DNA of 64,000 nucleotides from NCBI GenBank assembly GCA_943788345.1, contig CALSPX010000017.1:1-64000 (forward strand). The letters are read 5' to 3'. Source of the stretch: Ascidiaceihabitans sp023955215 (GTDB taxonomy: Bacteria; Pseudomonadota; Alphaproteobacteria; Rhodobacterales; Rhodobacteraceae). The notes below the pieces were generated by a model, which saw only the letters and a program-made list of their open reading frames with translations, ran no database searches and was not told the DNA's origin. A program made the position numbers and the translations under genes. This document shows positions 16,892 through 25,788 of the stretch, piece by piece; positions within the stretch are counted from its first letter, which is position 1, and each line of letters begins with the position of its first letter.

Positions 16892-18087
16892 TAGAAGCCA
16901 GCACCGCTAAAGCCAGTTGGTGCATTGTTGATAATGACCACTTTCTTGTCGCGGATGGTTGCGATGGCAAGGCCGCGTTCGTTTGTGCCATCTGCCAACA
17001 AGCGGAAGACGCCGTTTGCCCCTTTGAACCCAGCGCCTTGTGTGATGGCGGCTGTGGACAATGGGTTGGATTTGCCGCTTTTGATTAGCGCCCCGATTGC
17101 CGCCATGCCGTCAAAGGCAAGGCTGCCAATTGGGTGAGGTTGCCCACCGTAGGCTGCGTCATACTGTGAGCGGAACGCACCGGTTGATGCAGGGTCTGGC
17201 ATGGCAAACCAGCCACCTTGAACGCCCGGAAGGTCCAGTGTTGGTGCTGGAATATCCCAACGTGTCAGGCCGATGAATTGTGTGGTTGCCGGAGATACGC
17301 CTGCTTCTGGCAACAGCTGTGTCAGCAATGGCAGGGCAGAGGCGGATGGTGAGGTCATGAAGACTGCGTTTGCGCCACCACTATCGACGGCTGCTTTGAT
17401 CCGTGGGATCGCGGCCACAACGCCTTCTTGGGACAGTGGGTAATCCACGGCACCGGCCAATGTTACGCCATTTGAGGCGATTGCGGATTGGATCGCGTTG
17501 CGGCCCAATTGGCCTGCAACGTCATTGGCGTGTGCAATAACGATGCGATCTTTGCCTTGCGACTTTGCAAAGCTAATCATGCGGTTTGCAGTGTTTTGGA
17601 ATGTTTGGCCAAGCACGAACACATTGCCACCAGCGATGGTGGTGTTGTTTGAGAGGGACAAGATATTCACGTTCTGACCTGCAACAGCCACGGCCGCAGC
17701 ATTTGCCGCTTCTGCGTAAACTGGACCAAGGATAATTTGGGCACCATCGCTCACCGCGAGGGAGGCTTGGGTTGCAGCGGTTTGTGCATTGCCTGCAGTT
17801 CCGTAAACCCGCAGATCAATTTTCACGTCACCCAGATCACGCATGGCAAGGCGCGCAGCGTTCTCAAGGCTTTGGGCCAGCAGGTCATCGCTGGCAGAGC
17901 CAGAGCCACGCGGAACCAATAACGCCACGGCGATTGGTTTGCTGGTGTCTACGGACGGACCGGAGTTTCCAATGCCTGAAAGTGCGGTCGGGTCACATGC
18001 GGCCAGACCCATTGCGAAGAAAGGTGCCAAAATAGGCAAACGAAACTGACGCAGTGACTTGCGGGCGGATTGGAAAAGCGCGAACAT
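16891..18087 (-). CDS. LpoA-like penicillin-binding protein activator lipoprotein
   Basis: A 398-residue exported lipoprotein. The signal peptide ends in GLAAC with Cys31 as the lipidated residue. The mature part is a type 1 periplasmic-binding fold (starting IAVALLVPRGSG) as in LppC/LpoA proteins, which activate bifunctional PBPs in enterobacteria; branched-chain amino-acid-binding-like proteins share the fold. The residue after the Cys is Asp, which in E. coli favours retention in the inner membrane, unlike outer-membrane LpoA; whether that rule holds here is uncertain. It is coupled to glnD by TAATG and divergent from rsmI, the same rsmI-yraN neighbourhood in which lpoA occurs in gammaproteobacteria, which supports the call. 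Confidence 0.83.
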   Translation of the reverse strand: MFALFQSARKSLRQFRLPILAPFFAMGLAACDPTALSGIGNSGPSVDTSKPIAVALLVPRGSGSASDDLLAQSLENAARLAMRDLGDVKIDLRVYGTAGNAQTAATQASLAVSDGAQIILGPVYAEAANAAAVAVAGQNVNILSLSNNTTIAGGNVFVLGQTFQNTANRMISFAKSQGKDRIVIAHANDVAGQLGRNAIQSAIASNGVTLAGAVDYPLSQEGVVAAIPRIKAAVDSGGANAVFMTSPSASALPLLTQLLPEAGVSPATTQFIGLTRWDIPAPTLDLPGVQGGWFAMPDPASTGAFRSQYDAAYGGQPHPIGSLAFDGMAAIGALIKSGKSNPLSTAAITQGAGFKGANGVFRLLADGTNERGLAIATIRDKKVVIINNAPTGFSGAGF

Positions 18088-18172
18088 TGGTGCAGATACT
18101 CCCTAAGTGCGCCACTTGTTCGAGCGGCGTGATTTTATGCGATCATAAACGTCATGAAAGGCGGGTCCAGCT

Positions 18173-19033
18173 TTGAATTTCCAAAAGGTTCCCCTTGCAC
18201 CCGGAATATATTTCGTGGGTGTCCCAATCGGCACGGCCCGCGACATCACATTGCGTGCATTAGACGTGTTGGCATCTGCGGATGTTTTGGCGGCAGAAGA
18301 CACCAGAAGCCTACGCCGTTTGATGGATATTCACGGTGTTCCCCTTGATGGACGGCGCATCATTCCGATGCATGATCACTCTGCAGACAAGGTCGTCTCT
18401 GGGTTATTGGACGCTACTAACAAGGGAAAATCAGTGGCTTATGCCTCTGAGGCTGGGATGCCTTTGATCGCGGATCCGGGGTTTGAATTGTCACGCGCGG
18501 CTGTGGCCCAAGACGTCATGCAAACCTGTGCGCCGGGACCCTCAGCGGTGCTGACGGCGCTGGTTTTGGCGGGGCTGCCAACGGATGCCTTCCACTTTGC
18601 AGGATTCTTGCCCAATGCGACAAATGCGCGACGCAAAGCGTTGGAAGGGTTGGCCGAAATCCGCGCGACCTTGGCATTTTACGAATCACCAAAACGAATT
18701 GGTGCAACGCTTAGGGATGCAGCAGAGGTATTGGGCGGAACGCGCAAAGCCGTGGTTTGTCGTGAATTGACCAAAAAATTTGAGGAACTGCGGCGCGGAA
18801 CCTTGGACGAGTTGGCCGAATCTTACAGCACAGGCAATGTTAAGGGCGAGATTGTTCTGCTGATTGATCGTGGGGATTTAGCGACTCTTAATGAAGTTGA
18901 TTTAGACGTGGTCCTGAGAGAAGCGCTTGAGACGATGTCGATGCGAGATGCTGTCGATGCCGTGTCCCAAGCGCATGGCAAACCACGCCGACAGGTATAT
19001 CAATTGGCGTTGAACATTGGAAAAGATGACTGA
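18173..19033 (+). CDS. rsmI: 16S rRNA 2'-O-methyltransferase (C1402)
   Basis: Methylates the 2'-hydroxyl of C1402 in the ribosomal decoding centre. The 286-residue protein has the tetrapyrrole-methylase fold: YFVGVPIGTARDITLRALD near the start, AAEDTRSLRRL, SEAGMPLIADPG (SAM site) and FYESPKR. The start codon is probably TTG at 18173, because no in-frame ATG exists between it and the conserved region. The stop overlaps the yraN start by 1 nt (TGATG). Identification is strong. Confidence 0.95.
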   Translation: MNFQKVPLAPGIYFVGVPIGTARDITLRALDVLASADVLAAEDTRSLRRLMDIHGVPLDGRRIIPMHDHSADKVVSGLLDATNKGKSVAYASEAGMPLIADPGFELSRAAVAQDVMQTCAPGPSAVLTALVLAGLPTDAFHFAGFLPNATNARRKALEGLAEIRATLAFYESPKRIGATLRDAAEVLGGTRKAVVCRELTKKFEELRRGTLDELAESYSTGNVKGEIVLLIDRGDLATLNEVDLDVVLREALETMSMRDAVDAVSQAHGKPRRQVYQLALNIGKDD

Positions 19034-19416
19034 TGGACACAACCGCTGAAACCCGTCGCAATCGTGGTGCGATGTCGTATCACGCGGGGTTATCGGCAGA
19101 AGAACGCATTTCAACAGATTACGAACGCCGTGGTTTTCCAATCGCGCAGCGCCGTTGGCGTGGCAAACGCGGTGAGATTGATTTGATCGTACATGATGGC
19201 GATGGATTGGTGTTTGTCGAAGTGAAGCAAAGCAGTGATTTTGACCGCGCAGCAGCGCGCGTTAGTCCGCGCCAAATGAAACGTCTGTATGCCAGTGCAG
19301 AGGAATATTTGGGCCAAATGCCCAATGGGTCCCTTACGGATGTTCGGTTTGATATCGCTCTTGTTAATGCGCTGGGCGAGGTTCGTATCATCGAAAACGC
19401 ATTCGGTCACGGCTGA
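19033..19416 (+). CDS. yraN: YraN/UPF0102 family endonuclease-like protein
   Basis: A 127-residue protein of the UPF0102 family with an Mrr/Holliday-junction-resolvase-like nuclease core: RRWRGKRGEIDLIVHDGDGLVFVEVK in segments, where Glu, Asp and the ExK motif are the expected catalytic residues. Its cellular role is not established. It is co-translated with rsmI through TGATG, the usual genomic pairing. No anomaly is seen. Confidence 0.93.
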   Translation: MDTTAETRRNRGAMSYHAGLSAEERISTDYERRGFPIAQRRWRGKRGEIDLIVHDGDGLVFVEVKQSSDFDRAAARVSPRQMKRLYASAEEYLGQMPNGSLTDVRFDIALVNALGEVRIIENAFGHG

Positions 19417-19476
19417 CCCATTGCACCTAAGGGCAAGCTGCGCCATCTAATGGGTAACAGTATTTAGAGGTGCCCT

Positions 19477-20412
19477 ATGAAAATCGCATTCCAAATGGAC
19501 CCGATCGGCGATGTCGATATCAACGCCGACAGCAGCTTTCGCCTAGCCGAAGAAGCACAGGCGCGGGGTCATACCTTGTTCTTTTACGGGCCGGATCATC
19601 TGGCGTATCAAGAGGGGCGCATCACAGCGCGCGGTCATGACTTTACCGTAAAACGTGTTCAGGGGGATCATGTTGAATTGGGCCCAATGATTGAGGTCGA
19701 TTTGGCTGATTTCGATGTGGTTTGGCTGCGTCAGGATCCACCGTTTGACATGCACTACATCACTTCGACCCATTTGCTGGACCGTTTGGCCCCGGGCACT
19801 TTGGTTGTGAATGATCCGTTTTGGGTGCGCAACTATCCTGAGAAATTGATGGTCTTGGATTTCCCTGATCTGACGCCACCAACGACGGTGTCGCGCGATC
19901 TGGAAACGATCAAAGCATTCAAAGACAAACATGGCGATGTGATTGTGAAGCCGCTGTATGGCAACGGCGGCGCGGGTGTTTTCCTTTTGAACAAAGAGGA
20001 TCGCAACCTGAGCAGTCTATTTGAAATGTTCACAGGGTTTTCCCGTGAGCCATTGATTGTGCAAAAGTTCTTGCCCGCAGTGTCCAAGGGCGACAAGCGC
20101 GTGATCCTTGTGGACGGGGAATGTGTTGGCGCGATCAACCGTGTCCCAGCCAAAGGTGAAACCCGTTCCAACATGCACGTGGGTGGCCGTCCTGAGAAGG
20201 TAGGGCTGACTGATCGCGACCTAGAAATCTGCGCACGCATTGGCCCGCTTTTGAAAGAAAAGGGTCAAGTGTTTGTCGGGATCGACGTGATCGGCGATTA
20301 CCTGACAGAGATTAATGTAACCTCCCCGACAGGCATCCAAGAATTGGAACGTTTTGACGGCGTGAATATCGCGGGCAAAATTTGGGACGCGATTGAGGCC
20401 AAACGCAAATGA
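19477..20412 (+). CDS. gshB: Glutathione synthetase
   Basis: ATP-grasp ligase joining gamma-glutamylcysteine and glycine in the last step of glutathione synthesis. The 311-residue product starts MKIAFQMDPI and contains QDPPFDMHYI, the glycine-rich ATP loop PLYGNGGAGVFL and the C-terminal metal/ATP motif EINVTSPTGIQEL, all standard. The ATG follows AGAGGTG. A 4-nt overlap (ATGA) joins it to the downstream hydrolase gene. Confidence 0.97.
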   Translation: MKIAFQMDPIGDVDINADSSFRLAEEAQARGHTLFFYGPDHLAYQEGRITARGHDFTVKRVQGDHVELGPMIEVDLADFDVVWLRQDPPFDMHYITSTHLLDRLAPGTLVVNDPFWVRNYPEKLMVLDFPDLTPPTTVSRDLETIKAFKDKHGDVIVKPLYGNGGAGVFLLNKEDRNLSSLFEMFTGFSREPLIVQKFLPAVSKGDKRVILVDGECVGAINRVPAKGETRSNMHVGGRPEKVGLTDRDLEICARIGPLLKEKGQVFVGIDVIGDYLTEINVTSPTGIQELERFDGVNIAGKIWDAIEAKRK

Positions 20413-21323
20413 GCTGGCAAAAGTCACTTTTGAACCCTTTGTTGCGTCTGATTGAGAAACGTCAGATGGCGAATGCAAAGGGGCCAAGCAGCCTGCGCCG
20501 CGCCTTTGAGTTCAAGTCAAAAATCCTGTTTCACGCCCCGCGCGGGACCGAAATGGAATGGTTCGACCTTGGTGGTGCCGCTGCTTTGCGCATTGGTGGC
20601 GAGGGTTTGGATGCGGAAAAAGTGATCTTTTATTGCCACGGTGGCGGCCATGTTTTTGGCAGCCCAAAGACGCATTCAGCGATGGTGGCCCAACTGGCCA
20701 AACGGGTGGGGTGCGAGGCGCTCTTGCCTGTGTATCCACTGTCTCCTGAGAATGTGTTTCCAGCGTCATTGAACACATTGCGTGCGGCGTATGATGATCT
20801 GTTGGCGCAGGGCTATCGCAGCTCACAGGTCATTATCGGTGGTGATAGTGCAGGCGGTAATTTGGTCTTGGCGTTGTTAGCGCAACTGCTGCAAGACGCG
20901 GTTGATTTACCTGCTGGCGTTTTTGCGTTTTCGCCTTTGACCGATCTGACCTTTAGCGGTGCAAGCTTTCAAGTGAATGCCGATGCTGATGTGATTTTAC
21001 CAGCAGATCGTGCCTCTGAAATGGCCACGCTGTATTTGGATGGAACGGATCCTGCTGATCCCTTGGTCAGCCCCGTTTTTGCAGACTTTACCGGTGCGCC
21101 GTCCGTTTGGTTGACCGTTGGTGATACTGAAATTTTGTTGGATGACACCCGTCGATTGGCGGCGAATATGTCAAAGCAAGGCGTCGATGTTCAGATGCAT
21201 ATCGAACGCGATCTGCCCCATGTTTGGCCGATGTTCCACAACGTGCTGCCAGAGGCGCGTACGACGCTGGATGGTTTGGCGGGATGGATCAACCGTCGAG
21301 TTGGGTGGGCAGACGAAAGCTGA
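20409..21323 (+). CDS. Alpha/beta hydrolase of the HSL family
   Basis: A 304-residue esterase/lipase-like protein. It shows the oxyanion motif HGGGHVFG, the nucleophile elbow GDSAGGN (Ser), an acid in TVGDTEILLDD and a likely catalytic His in LPHVW, so the triad is complete. Substrate is unknown; HSL members hydrolyse short acyl esters. It is translationally coupled to gshB by a 4-nt overlap, which does not by itself indicate a thiol role. Its last 35 bp overlap the convergent yifB gene. Confidence 0.88.
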   Translation: MSWQKSLLNPLLRLIEKRQMANAKGPSSLRRAFEFKSKILFHAPRGTEMEWFDLGGAAALRIGGEGLDAEKVIFYCHGGGHVFGSPKTHSAMVAQLAKRVGCEALLPVYPLSPENVFPASLNTLRAAYDDLLAQGYRSSQVIIGGDSAGGNLVLALLAQLLQDAVDLPAGVFAFSPLTDLTFSGASFQVNADADVILPADRASEMATLYLDGTDPADPLVSPVFADFTGAPSVWLTVGDTEILLDDTRRLAANMSKQGVDVQMHIERDLPHVWPMFHNVLPEARTTLDGLAGWINRRVGWADES

Positions 21324-22803
21324 TCGCTTCGGCGATGTGGGGTTTTTGGATGTCATCTAACCCATCCAAGTCCGCGATGGTACGGGCCACGCGCAGCACG
21401 CGGTGATAGCCCCGCGCGGACAGTTTAAATTGTTCGGCGGCGCGCATCAGCAGCTCACGGGCATCAGGCGTGGGTGTTGCGAACTCTGACAAGGCCTCGC
21501 CTGCGGCATCGGCATTGCTGCGCATGTCTGGCTTATCGCCGTATCGGACCTGTTGCACCGCGCGGGCTGTAACGACCCTTTGGCGCACAGTTTGGGAATT
21601 CTCTCCGCCGGTTGGTAAATCCAGATCGGTGTAGGCAACGGGTGGAACATCCACGCGCAGATCGAACCGGTCCATCAGTGGACCAGAGATACGGCCCATA
21701 TAATCCTCTCCACAGTTTGGTGCCCGCCCACAGGCCCGCGATGCATCCGTCAGGTACCCGCATTTGCAGGGATTGGCGGCAGCGATCAGCATGAACTTGC
21801 AGGGGTATTTTACGTGGGCATTGGCGCGCGCGATCATCACCTCACCTGTTTCAATCGGTTGCCTTAGCGTCTCTAACACTGTGCGTGGAAATTCGGGGAA
21901 CTCGTCCATAAACAACACGCCATTGTGGGCCAATGACACCTCGCCCGGTTTGGCATTGCGGCCGCCCCCAATGATCGCGGCCATGGAGGCTGTGTGATGG
22001 GGTTCGCGAAAGGGACGCGATTTAGAAATCCCACCCGCGCTGAGCAGTCCCGCAAGGGAGTGGATCATCGACGTTTCCAACGCCTCAGTCGCGGATAGAG
22101 GTGGCAAGATACCGGGGAGACGTGCGGCCAACATGGATTTTCCTGAACCGGGTGTCCCGACCATCATCAAGTGGTGCCGTCCAGCGGCGGCAATCTCAAG
22201 CGCGCGTTTGGCACGTTCTTGGCCTTTGACGTCCATGAGGTCTTTGGAGCTGTGGACTTGCGTAACTTCGCCCGGTTCGGAGGGTTTGATCGGTGATTGG
22301 CCGGTAAAGTGGCGCACCACATCGCCCAAGGTTGCGGCGGCGATGACTTGGGCGTTGCCGACCCATGCGGCTTCGGCCCCAGATTCAAGCGGACACAATA
22401 CGCCCCGATTTTGTTCAGCGGCGGCCATTGCTGCGGGCATGGCACCGATCACGGGAACCAACGTGCCATCAAGGGAGAGTTCACCAAAAGCCACGTGGGT
22501 TTCGGCGACATCGGGTGGGATGATTTCTAGGGCGCAGAGAAGGGCAACCGCGATGGGTAGATCAAAATGCGATCCGACTTTGGGAAGGTTCGCAGGCGAT
22601 AGGTTGATCGTGATCCGTTTTGAGGGCAGTGCGATTGCCATAGCACTAAGGGCGGTGCGTACGCGGTCGCGCGCCTCTGACACTGCCTTGTCCGGTAGCC
22701 CCACAATTGAAAAGGCGGGCAGGCCTGCGGTCACGGCGCATTGCACTTCGACTTGGCGTGCTTCGATCCCTTGAAACGCGACGGTGTAGGCACGTGTAAT
22801 CAT
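21289..22803 (-). CDS. yifB: YifB family Mg-chelatase-like AAA ATPase
   Basis: A 504-residue ComM/YifB protein. The N-terminal Lon-like domain (about 1-130) begins TRAYTVAFQGIEA and includes GLPDKAVSEARDRVR. The AAA module has Walker A GTPGSGKSM and Walker B VLFMDEFPEF, followed by a C-terminal Mg-chelatase domain. In gammaproteobacteria ComM is a helicase aiding branch migration during natural transformation; here that role is inferred from family. The ATG is preceded by a strong GGAGG. The 3' end overlaps the hydrolase gene by 35 bp. Confidence 0.93.
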   Translation of the reverse strand: MITRAYTVAFQGIEARQVEVQCAVTAGLPAFSIVGLPDKAVSEARDRVRTALSAMAIALPSKRITINLSPANLPKVGSHFDLPIAVALLCALEIIPPDVAETHVAFGELSLDGTLVPVIGAMPAAMAAAEQNRGVLCPLESGAEAAWVGNAQVIAAATLGDVVRHFTGQSPIKPSEPGEVTQVHSSKDLMDVKGQERAKRALEIAAAGRHHLMMVGTPGSGKSMLAARLPGILPPLSATEALETSMIHSLAGLLSAGGISKSRPFREPHHTASMAAIIGGGRNAKPGEVSLAHNGVLFMDEFPEFPRTVLETLRQPIETGEVMIARANAHVKYPCKFMLIAAANPCKCGYLTDASRACGRAPNCGEDYMGRISGPLMDRFDLRVDVPPVAYTDLDLPTGGENSQTVRQRVVTARAVQQVRYGDKPDMRSNADAAGEALSEFATPTPDARELLMRAAEQFKLSARGYHRVLRVARTIADLDGLDDIQKPHIAEAISFRLPTQLDG

Positions 22804-22884
22804 GATCCCCCTCCGTCATGCGTCCATTATGGTTAATGGCTAGCGAAGGGGGATTGATGATTGGTTAACGTCTGCTTTGATGCC

Positions 22885-23565
22885 TTAGGAAACGGGCCAC
22901 GGTTCTAGCGGCACGCCCATGTCATAGGGGAAGGGATCGTAGGTGGTTTTCAGACCTTCAGCGCGCCATGCTTTGAATTGCGGATCGTTGATCGTGAGCA
23001 TGCAGTAGGCGCGGGCCGCTGCGGATACGGGCAGGTCATAGCCAATGATGCGCGCGGCGACAGGGGCGAACATACAGTCAGCAATGGAGTATTCACCGAA
23101 TAACCACGTGCCGTCTGATTTGGATTTGGCGCCGTGTGCCCAAAGAATTTCAAGGCGATCAAGATCGGCTTGAAGGGCTGCGTTCACATCGAACCCATTG
23201 TTCACGTGTTGAAGTTGCATGGGGCATTGCCCGCGCAGTGCGCCAAAGCTGCTGGCCATTTCGGCGCACAGCCAACGCGCAGTGGCACGCGCGGCTGGAT
23301 CGGTTGGCCACATGGCAATGTCGGGGTGATGTTCGGCTAAGGTTTCTGCAATTGCGGGGCTTTCGCCAACCACTGTACCATCGGGCATCCTGAGCGTGGG
23401 CACCAGTTTGGCAGGCGCAAGATGGGCCATGTCTGCCGCCATTGTCCCGCCGTAAAGGCCAATCAAATGTGTATTAAAATCCAGCCCGAATTTTTCGAGC
23501 AACAGCCAGCCGCGTAGCGACCAAGATGAGAAGGTGCGATCACCAATGTATAAATCATATTTCAT
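22885..23565 (-). CDS. Glutathione S-transferase family protein
   Basis: A 226-residue protein with an N-terminal thioredoxin-like domain (MKYDLYIGDRTFSSWSLRG, where SSWS provides the active-site Ser region; VPTL cis-Pro; GESPAIAE) and an all-helical C-terminal domain containing the N-capping motif YSIADCMFAP. It resembles the YfcF/maleylacetoacetate-isomerase-like bacterial GST branch with an FSSWSLR signature. Substrate is unknown. It is a separate unit on the same strand as yifB; a glutathione synthetase gene is 3 kb away. Confidence 0.9.
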   Translation of the reverse strand: MKYDLYIGDRTFSSWSLRGWLLLEKFGLDFNTHLIGLYGGTMAADMAHLAPAKLVPTLRMPDGTVVGESPAIAETLAEHHPDIAMWPTDPAARATARWLCAEMASSFGALRGQCPMQLQHVNNGFDVNAALQADLDRLEILWAHGAKSKSDGTWLFGEYSIADCMFAPVAARIIGYDLPVSAAARAYCMLTINDPQFKAWRAEGLKTTYDPFPYDMGVPLEPWPVS

Positions 23566-23624
23566 GGGAGCAGCCTAAAGTGACGACTGTGCATTAGGCA
23601 AATTTTGATTTGTGAGGTGGAATA

Positions 23625-24212
23625 TCACACAAGGCGATTGATCGTACCAACGCGCCCTGTGCCGTTTTCCCATGTGATATCGGTGACAGACAAATTGTCG
23701 ATCTTATGGGCAAGGACTTGTTGTGCAGGCACACCCATTGCCATCTGTACTTGGGTCAAGATCACCCCGAAGTGCGCAACCGCGATGATGTGACGCCCCG
23801 CGTATTTGCGTGTGAGGTGTTGCACTGTTGTGTGGACGCGGTGGGCGGATTCATCCCAGCTTTCGCCACCCGGTGGTGTGTGTGGGCCGGGGGTTTCCCA
23901 ATAGGCGCGTGACAGGTCTGGGTGCTTTTCTGAGACCTCAGAAAAGTGAACGCCGTCCCACGTGCCAAAATGCAATTCGCGTAGATGTGGGTTATTGGAC
24001 AAACGTTCGCGCCCTGCTTGGATCGCGTCAGCTGTTGTGATGCAGCGCGTTAGATCAGATGAAATGATCACCGCATCTGATGGTAAATCGGCTGCAAGGC
24101 GGGCCAATTGATCGGTGTCTGATAGGTCGGCTGGAACGTCCCGCCAGCCTACAAATGTCTTTTGGTGGGTTGGGCCGTGGCGCACCCAGTGCCATGTGGT
24201 TGGGGCGGTCAT
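23625..24212 (-). CDS. cobC: Histidine phosphatase, probable alpha-ribazole phosphatase
   Basis: A 195-residue member of the phosphoglycerate-mutase-like superfamily. It has the catalytic motif VRHGPTH, the SDLTRCITTA arginine segment, a Glu in LRELHFGTWDG, and a late His in AVAHFGVI. The last resembles the second catalytic His. Its start overlaps the stop of cobU by 4 nt, so it most likely removes phosphate from alpha-ribazole phosphate (or adenosylcobalamin phosphate) at the end of cobamide nucleotide-loop assembly. Without that neighbour only a generic phosphatase call could be made. Confidence 0.82.
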   Translation of the reverse strand: MTAPTTWHWVRHGPTHQKTFVGWRDVPADLSDTDQLARLAADLPSDAVIISSDLTRCITTADAIQAGRERLSNNPHLRELHFGTWDGVHFSEVSEKHPDLSRAYWETPGPHTPPGGESWDESAHRVHTTVQHLTRKYAGRHIIAVAHFGVILTQVQMAMGVPAQQVLAHKIDNLSVTDITWENGTGRVGTINRLV

Positions 24213-24730
24213 GGTAGCATTCCTTTTAGGACGTTGGGCAGGCCCGCCACCACTTGAACGGCAAGGTCTGATTGTGCGGCAAGTGCGATGTTTAGCCGGC
24301 CTTGGGCCTCGCGGAACTGACGTGAAAGCGCGTTGTCTGGAACGATCCCTTGGCCCACTTCGTTAGAGACGATCACGATGGGCGCTTTGCACGATTTGAG
24401 CGCATCAATCAGTAGGTCAGATTGCGCCGCTAGGTCATGATCTTCGAGCAGATGATTGGTCAGCCACATGGTCGCGCAATCGATCAGAATGGCCTGATCT
24501 GCGGTGGCAGTCGCAAGTGCCGGTACCAGATCAAATGGGGCCTCGACCGTTGTCCAAGTGTCATCGCGGCGCGATTTATGCACCTCAACACGTGATTTTG
24601 TTTCGTCATCCCAGATGCGCGAGGTCGCAATATAGAGGGGTGTTAACCCACTGTTAAGGATTAGGTTTTCCGCAAATAGGGATTTTCCCGAAGCGGCCCC
24701 GCCTAGAACGAAAGACAAATTTGGCAACAT
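24209..24730 (-). CDS. cobU: Bifunctional adenosylcobinamide kinase / guanylyltransferase
   Basis: Phosphorylates adenosylcobinamide and then transfers GMP to it in cobalamin synthesis (also named cobP). The 173-residue product is standard length. Visible motifs are the P-loop LGGAASGKS, YIATSRIWDDE with the family Arg/His-containing loop RVEVHKSRR, IDCATMWLTN and VSNEVGQGIVP. The ATG at 24730 directly precedes the conserved N-terminus; an in-frame extension to 24832 runs into the divergent rpoH leader and is rejected. It is coupled to cobC. Confidence 0.94.
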   Translation of the reverse strand: MLPNLSFVLGGAASGKSLFAENLILNSGLTPLYIATSRIWDDETKSRVEVHKSRRDDTWTTVEAPFDLVPALATATADQAILIDCATMWLTNHLLEDHDLAAQSDLLIDALKSCKAPIVIVSNEVGQGIVPDNALSRQFREAQGRLNIALAAQSDLAVQVVAGLPNVLKGMLP

Positions 24731-24818
24731 TTTCGCCTCGATTGTGAACCAATGATTGGTTTGCTGCGTACATATAGTGAAAGACCAAAACAAGCGTTCA
24801 TTCTTTGGGAGACCCGAT

Positions 24819-25697
24819 ATGGCTTTGGACATGGCGAGAGAAGTTTCGATTACACGTACAGCGATGAAAGCAGAAATGTTGGACGCTGAAACGGAGTTGC
24901 GTTTGGCCTATGCATGGCGTGACAACCGCGATGAAGAAGCATTGCACCGCTTGATCACGGCCTACATGCGTCTTGCCATTTCGATGGCTTCCAAGTTCAA
25001 ACGCTACGGCGCGCCGATGAACGATCTGATCCAAGAAGCAGGTTTGGGGCTGATGAAAGCCGCAGAGAAATTTGACCCCGATCGTGGTGTACGTTTTTCG
25101 ACCTATGCAATGTGGTGGATCAAAGCGTCTGTCCAAGACTATGTGATGCGCAACTGGTCGATGGTGCGTACGGGTTCCACATCCTCGCAGAAATCACTGT
25201 TCTTCAACATGCGCCGCGTCCAAGCGCGTTTGGAGCGTGAAAGCGAATCCGCGGGCGTTAAGCTGGACAAACACCAGCTGTTGCAAATGATCTCGACAGA
25301 GATTGGAGTGCCATTGCACGACGTTGAAATGATGGAAGGTCGCCTATCAGGATCAGACTATTCATTGAACGCAACTCAATCCGTTGAGGACGAAGGCCGC
25401 GAGTGGATCGATGCCCTTGAGGACGACAGCGCACAAGCCGCTGAAGTTGTTGAGCACAACCATGACACAGCCCAATTGCGGTCGTGGTTGTTTGACGCGA
25501 TGGCAGCATTGAGCGAACGTGAACGTTTCATCGTGCGCGAACGCAAGCTTCAGGATAATCCACGCACATTAGAAAGCTTGGGCAAGGAATTGTCCCTGAG
25601 CAAAGAACGTGTGCGTCAGCTTGAAGCAGCTGCCTTTGGCAAAATGCGCAAATGGCTAGAAACCCATGACACAGAAGTGCAAAATTTCCTGAATTGA
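24819..25697 (+). CDS. rpoH2: RNA polymerase sigma-32 type factor, RpoHII subtype
   Basis: A 292-residue group 3 sigma factor. Region 2 reads LIQEAGLGLMKAAEKFDPDRG and FSTYAMWWIKASVQDYVMRNWS, region 3 includes the RpoH-type SSQKSLFFNMRR box, and region 4 has LSKERVRQLEAAA. Sequence details such as RYGAPMNDLIQ and MVRTGSTSSQ match the RpoHII form of Rhodobacter, which serves the singlet-oxygen/photo-oxidative response, rather than RpoHI. The ATG at 24819 follows GGGAGA; a second ATG lies at 24831. A weak upstream match TGAACC-N18-TACATA (24745-24774) is not close enough to the RpoE consensus to call a promoter. A palindrome follows directly after the stop. Confidence 0.92.
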   Translation: MALDMAREVSITRTAMKAEMLDAETELRLAYAWRDNRDEEALHRLITAYMRLAISMASKFKRYGAPMNDLIQEAGLGLMKAAEKFDPDRGVRFSTYAMWWIKASVQDYVMRNWSMVRTGSTSSQKSLFFNMRRVQARLERESESAGVKLDKHQLLQMISTEIGVPLHDVEMMEGRLSGSDYSLNATQSVEDEGREWIDALEDDSAQAAEVVEHNHDTAQLRSWLFDAMAALSERERFIVRERKLQDNPRTLESLGKELSLSKERVRQLEAAAFGKMRKWLETHDTEVQNFLN

Positions 25698-25700
25698 TAG

Positions 25701-25728
25701 GGTGCGCGTCACGCGCATCTTACGGGCT
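25701..25728. repeat. REP-like palindrome, copy 1
   Basis: The inverted repeat GGTGCGCGT / ACGCGCATC starts 3 bp after the rpoH stop and is followed by TTACGGGC. The same core and tail recur at 43895-43921, and the core recurs at 38074-38096. It may also serve as the rpoH transcript end, though no U-run follows. Confidence 0.55.
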
Positions 25729-25788
25729 GGCAGAACACCGTTTGCCGCAGTATGGTTGGTCAATTGACCAGCTATTTGGGGGCATGCA

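Noticed and set aside
19416..19455. ACCCATT / AATGGGT inverted repeat after yraN as a terminator
   Set aside because: Only a 7-bp AT-containing stem with a 26-nt loop and no U-run.
24745..24774. RpoE-type promoter upstream of rpoH
   Set aside because: TGAACC and TACATA differ too much from the known TGATC / TAAGA-like elements to call.
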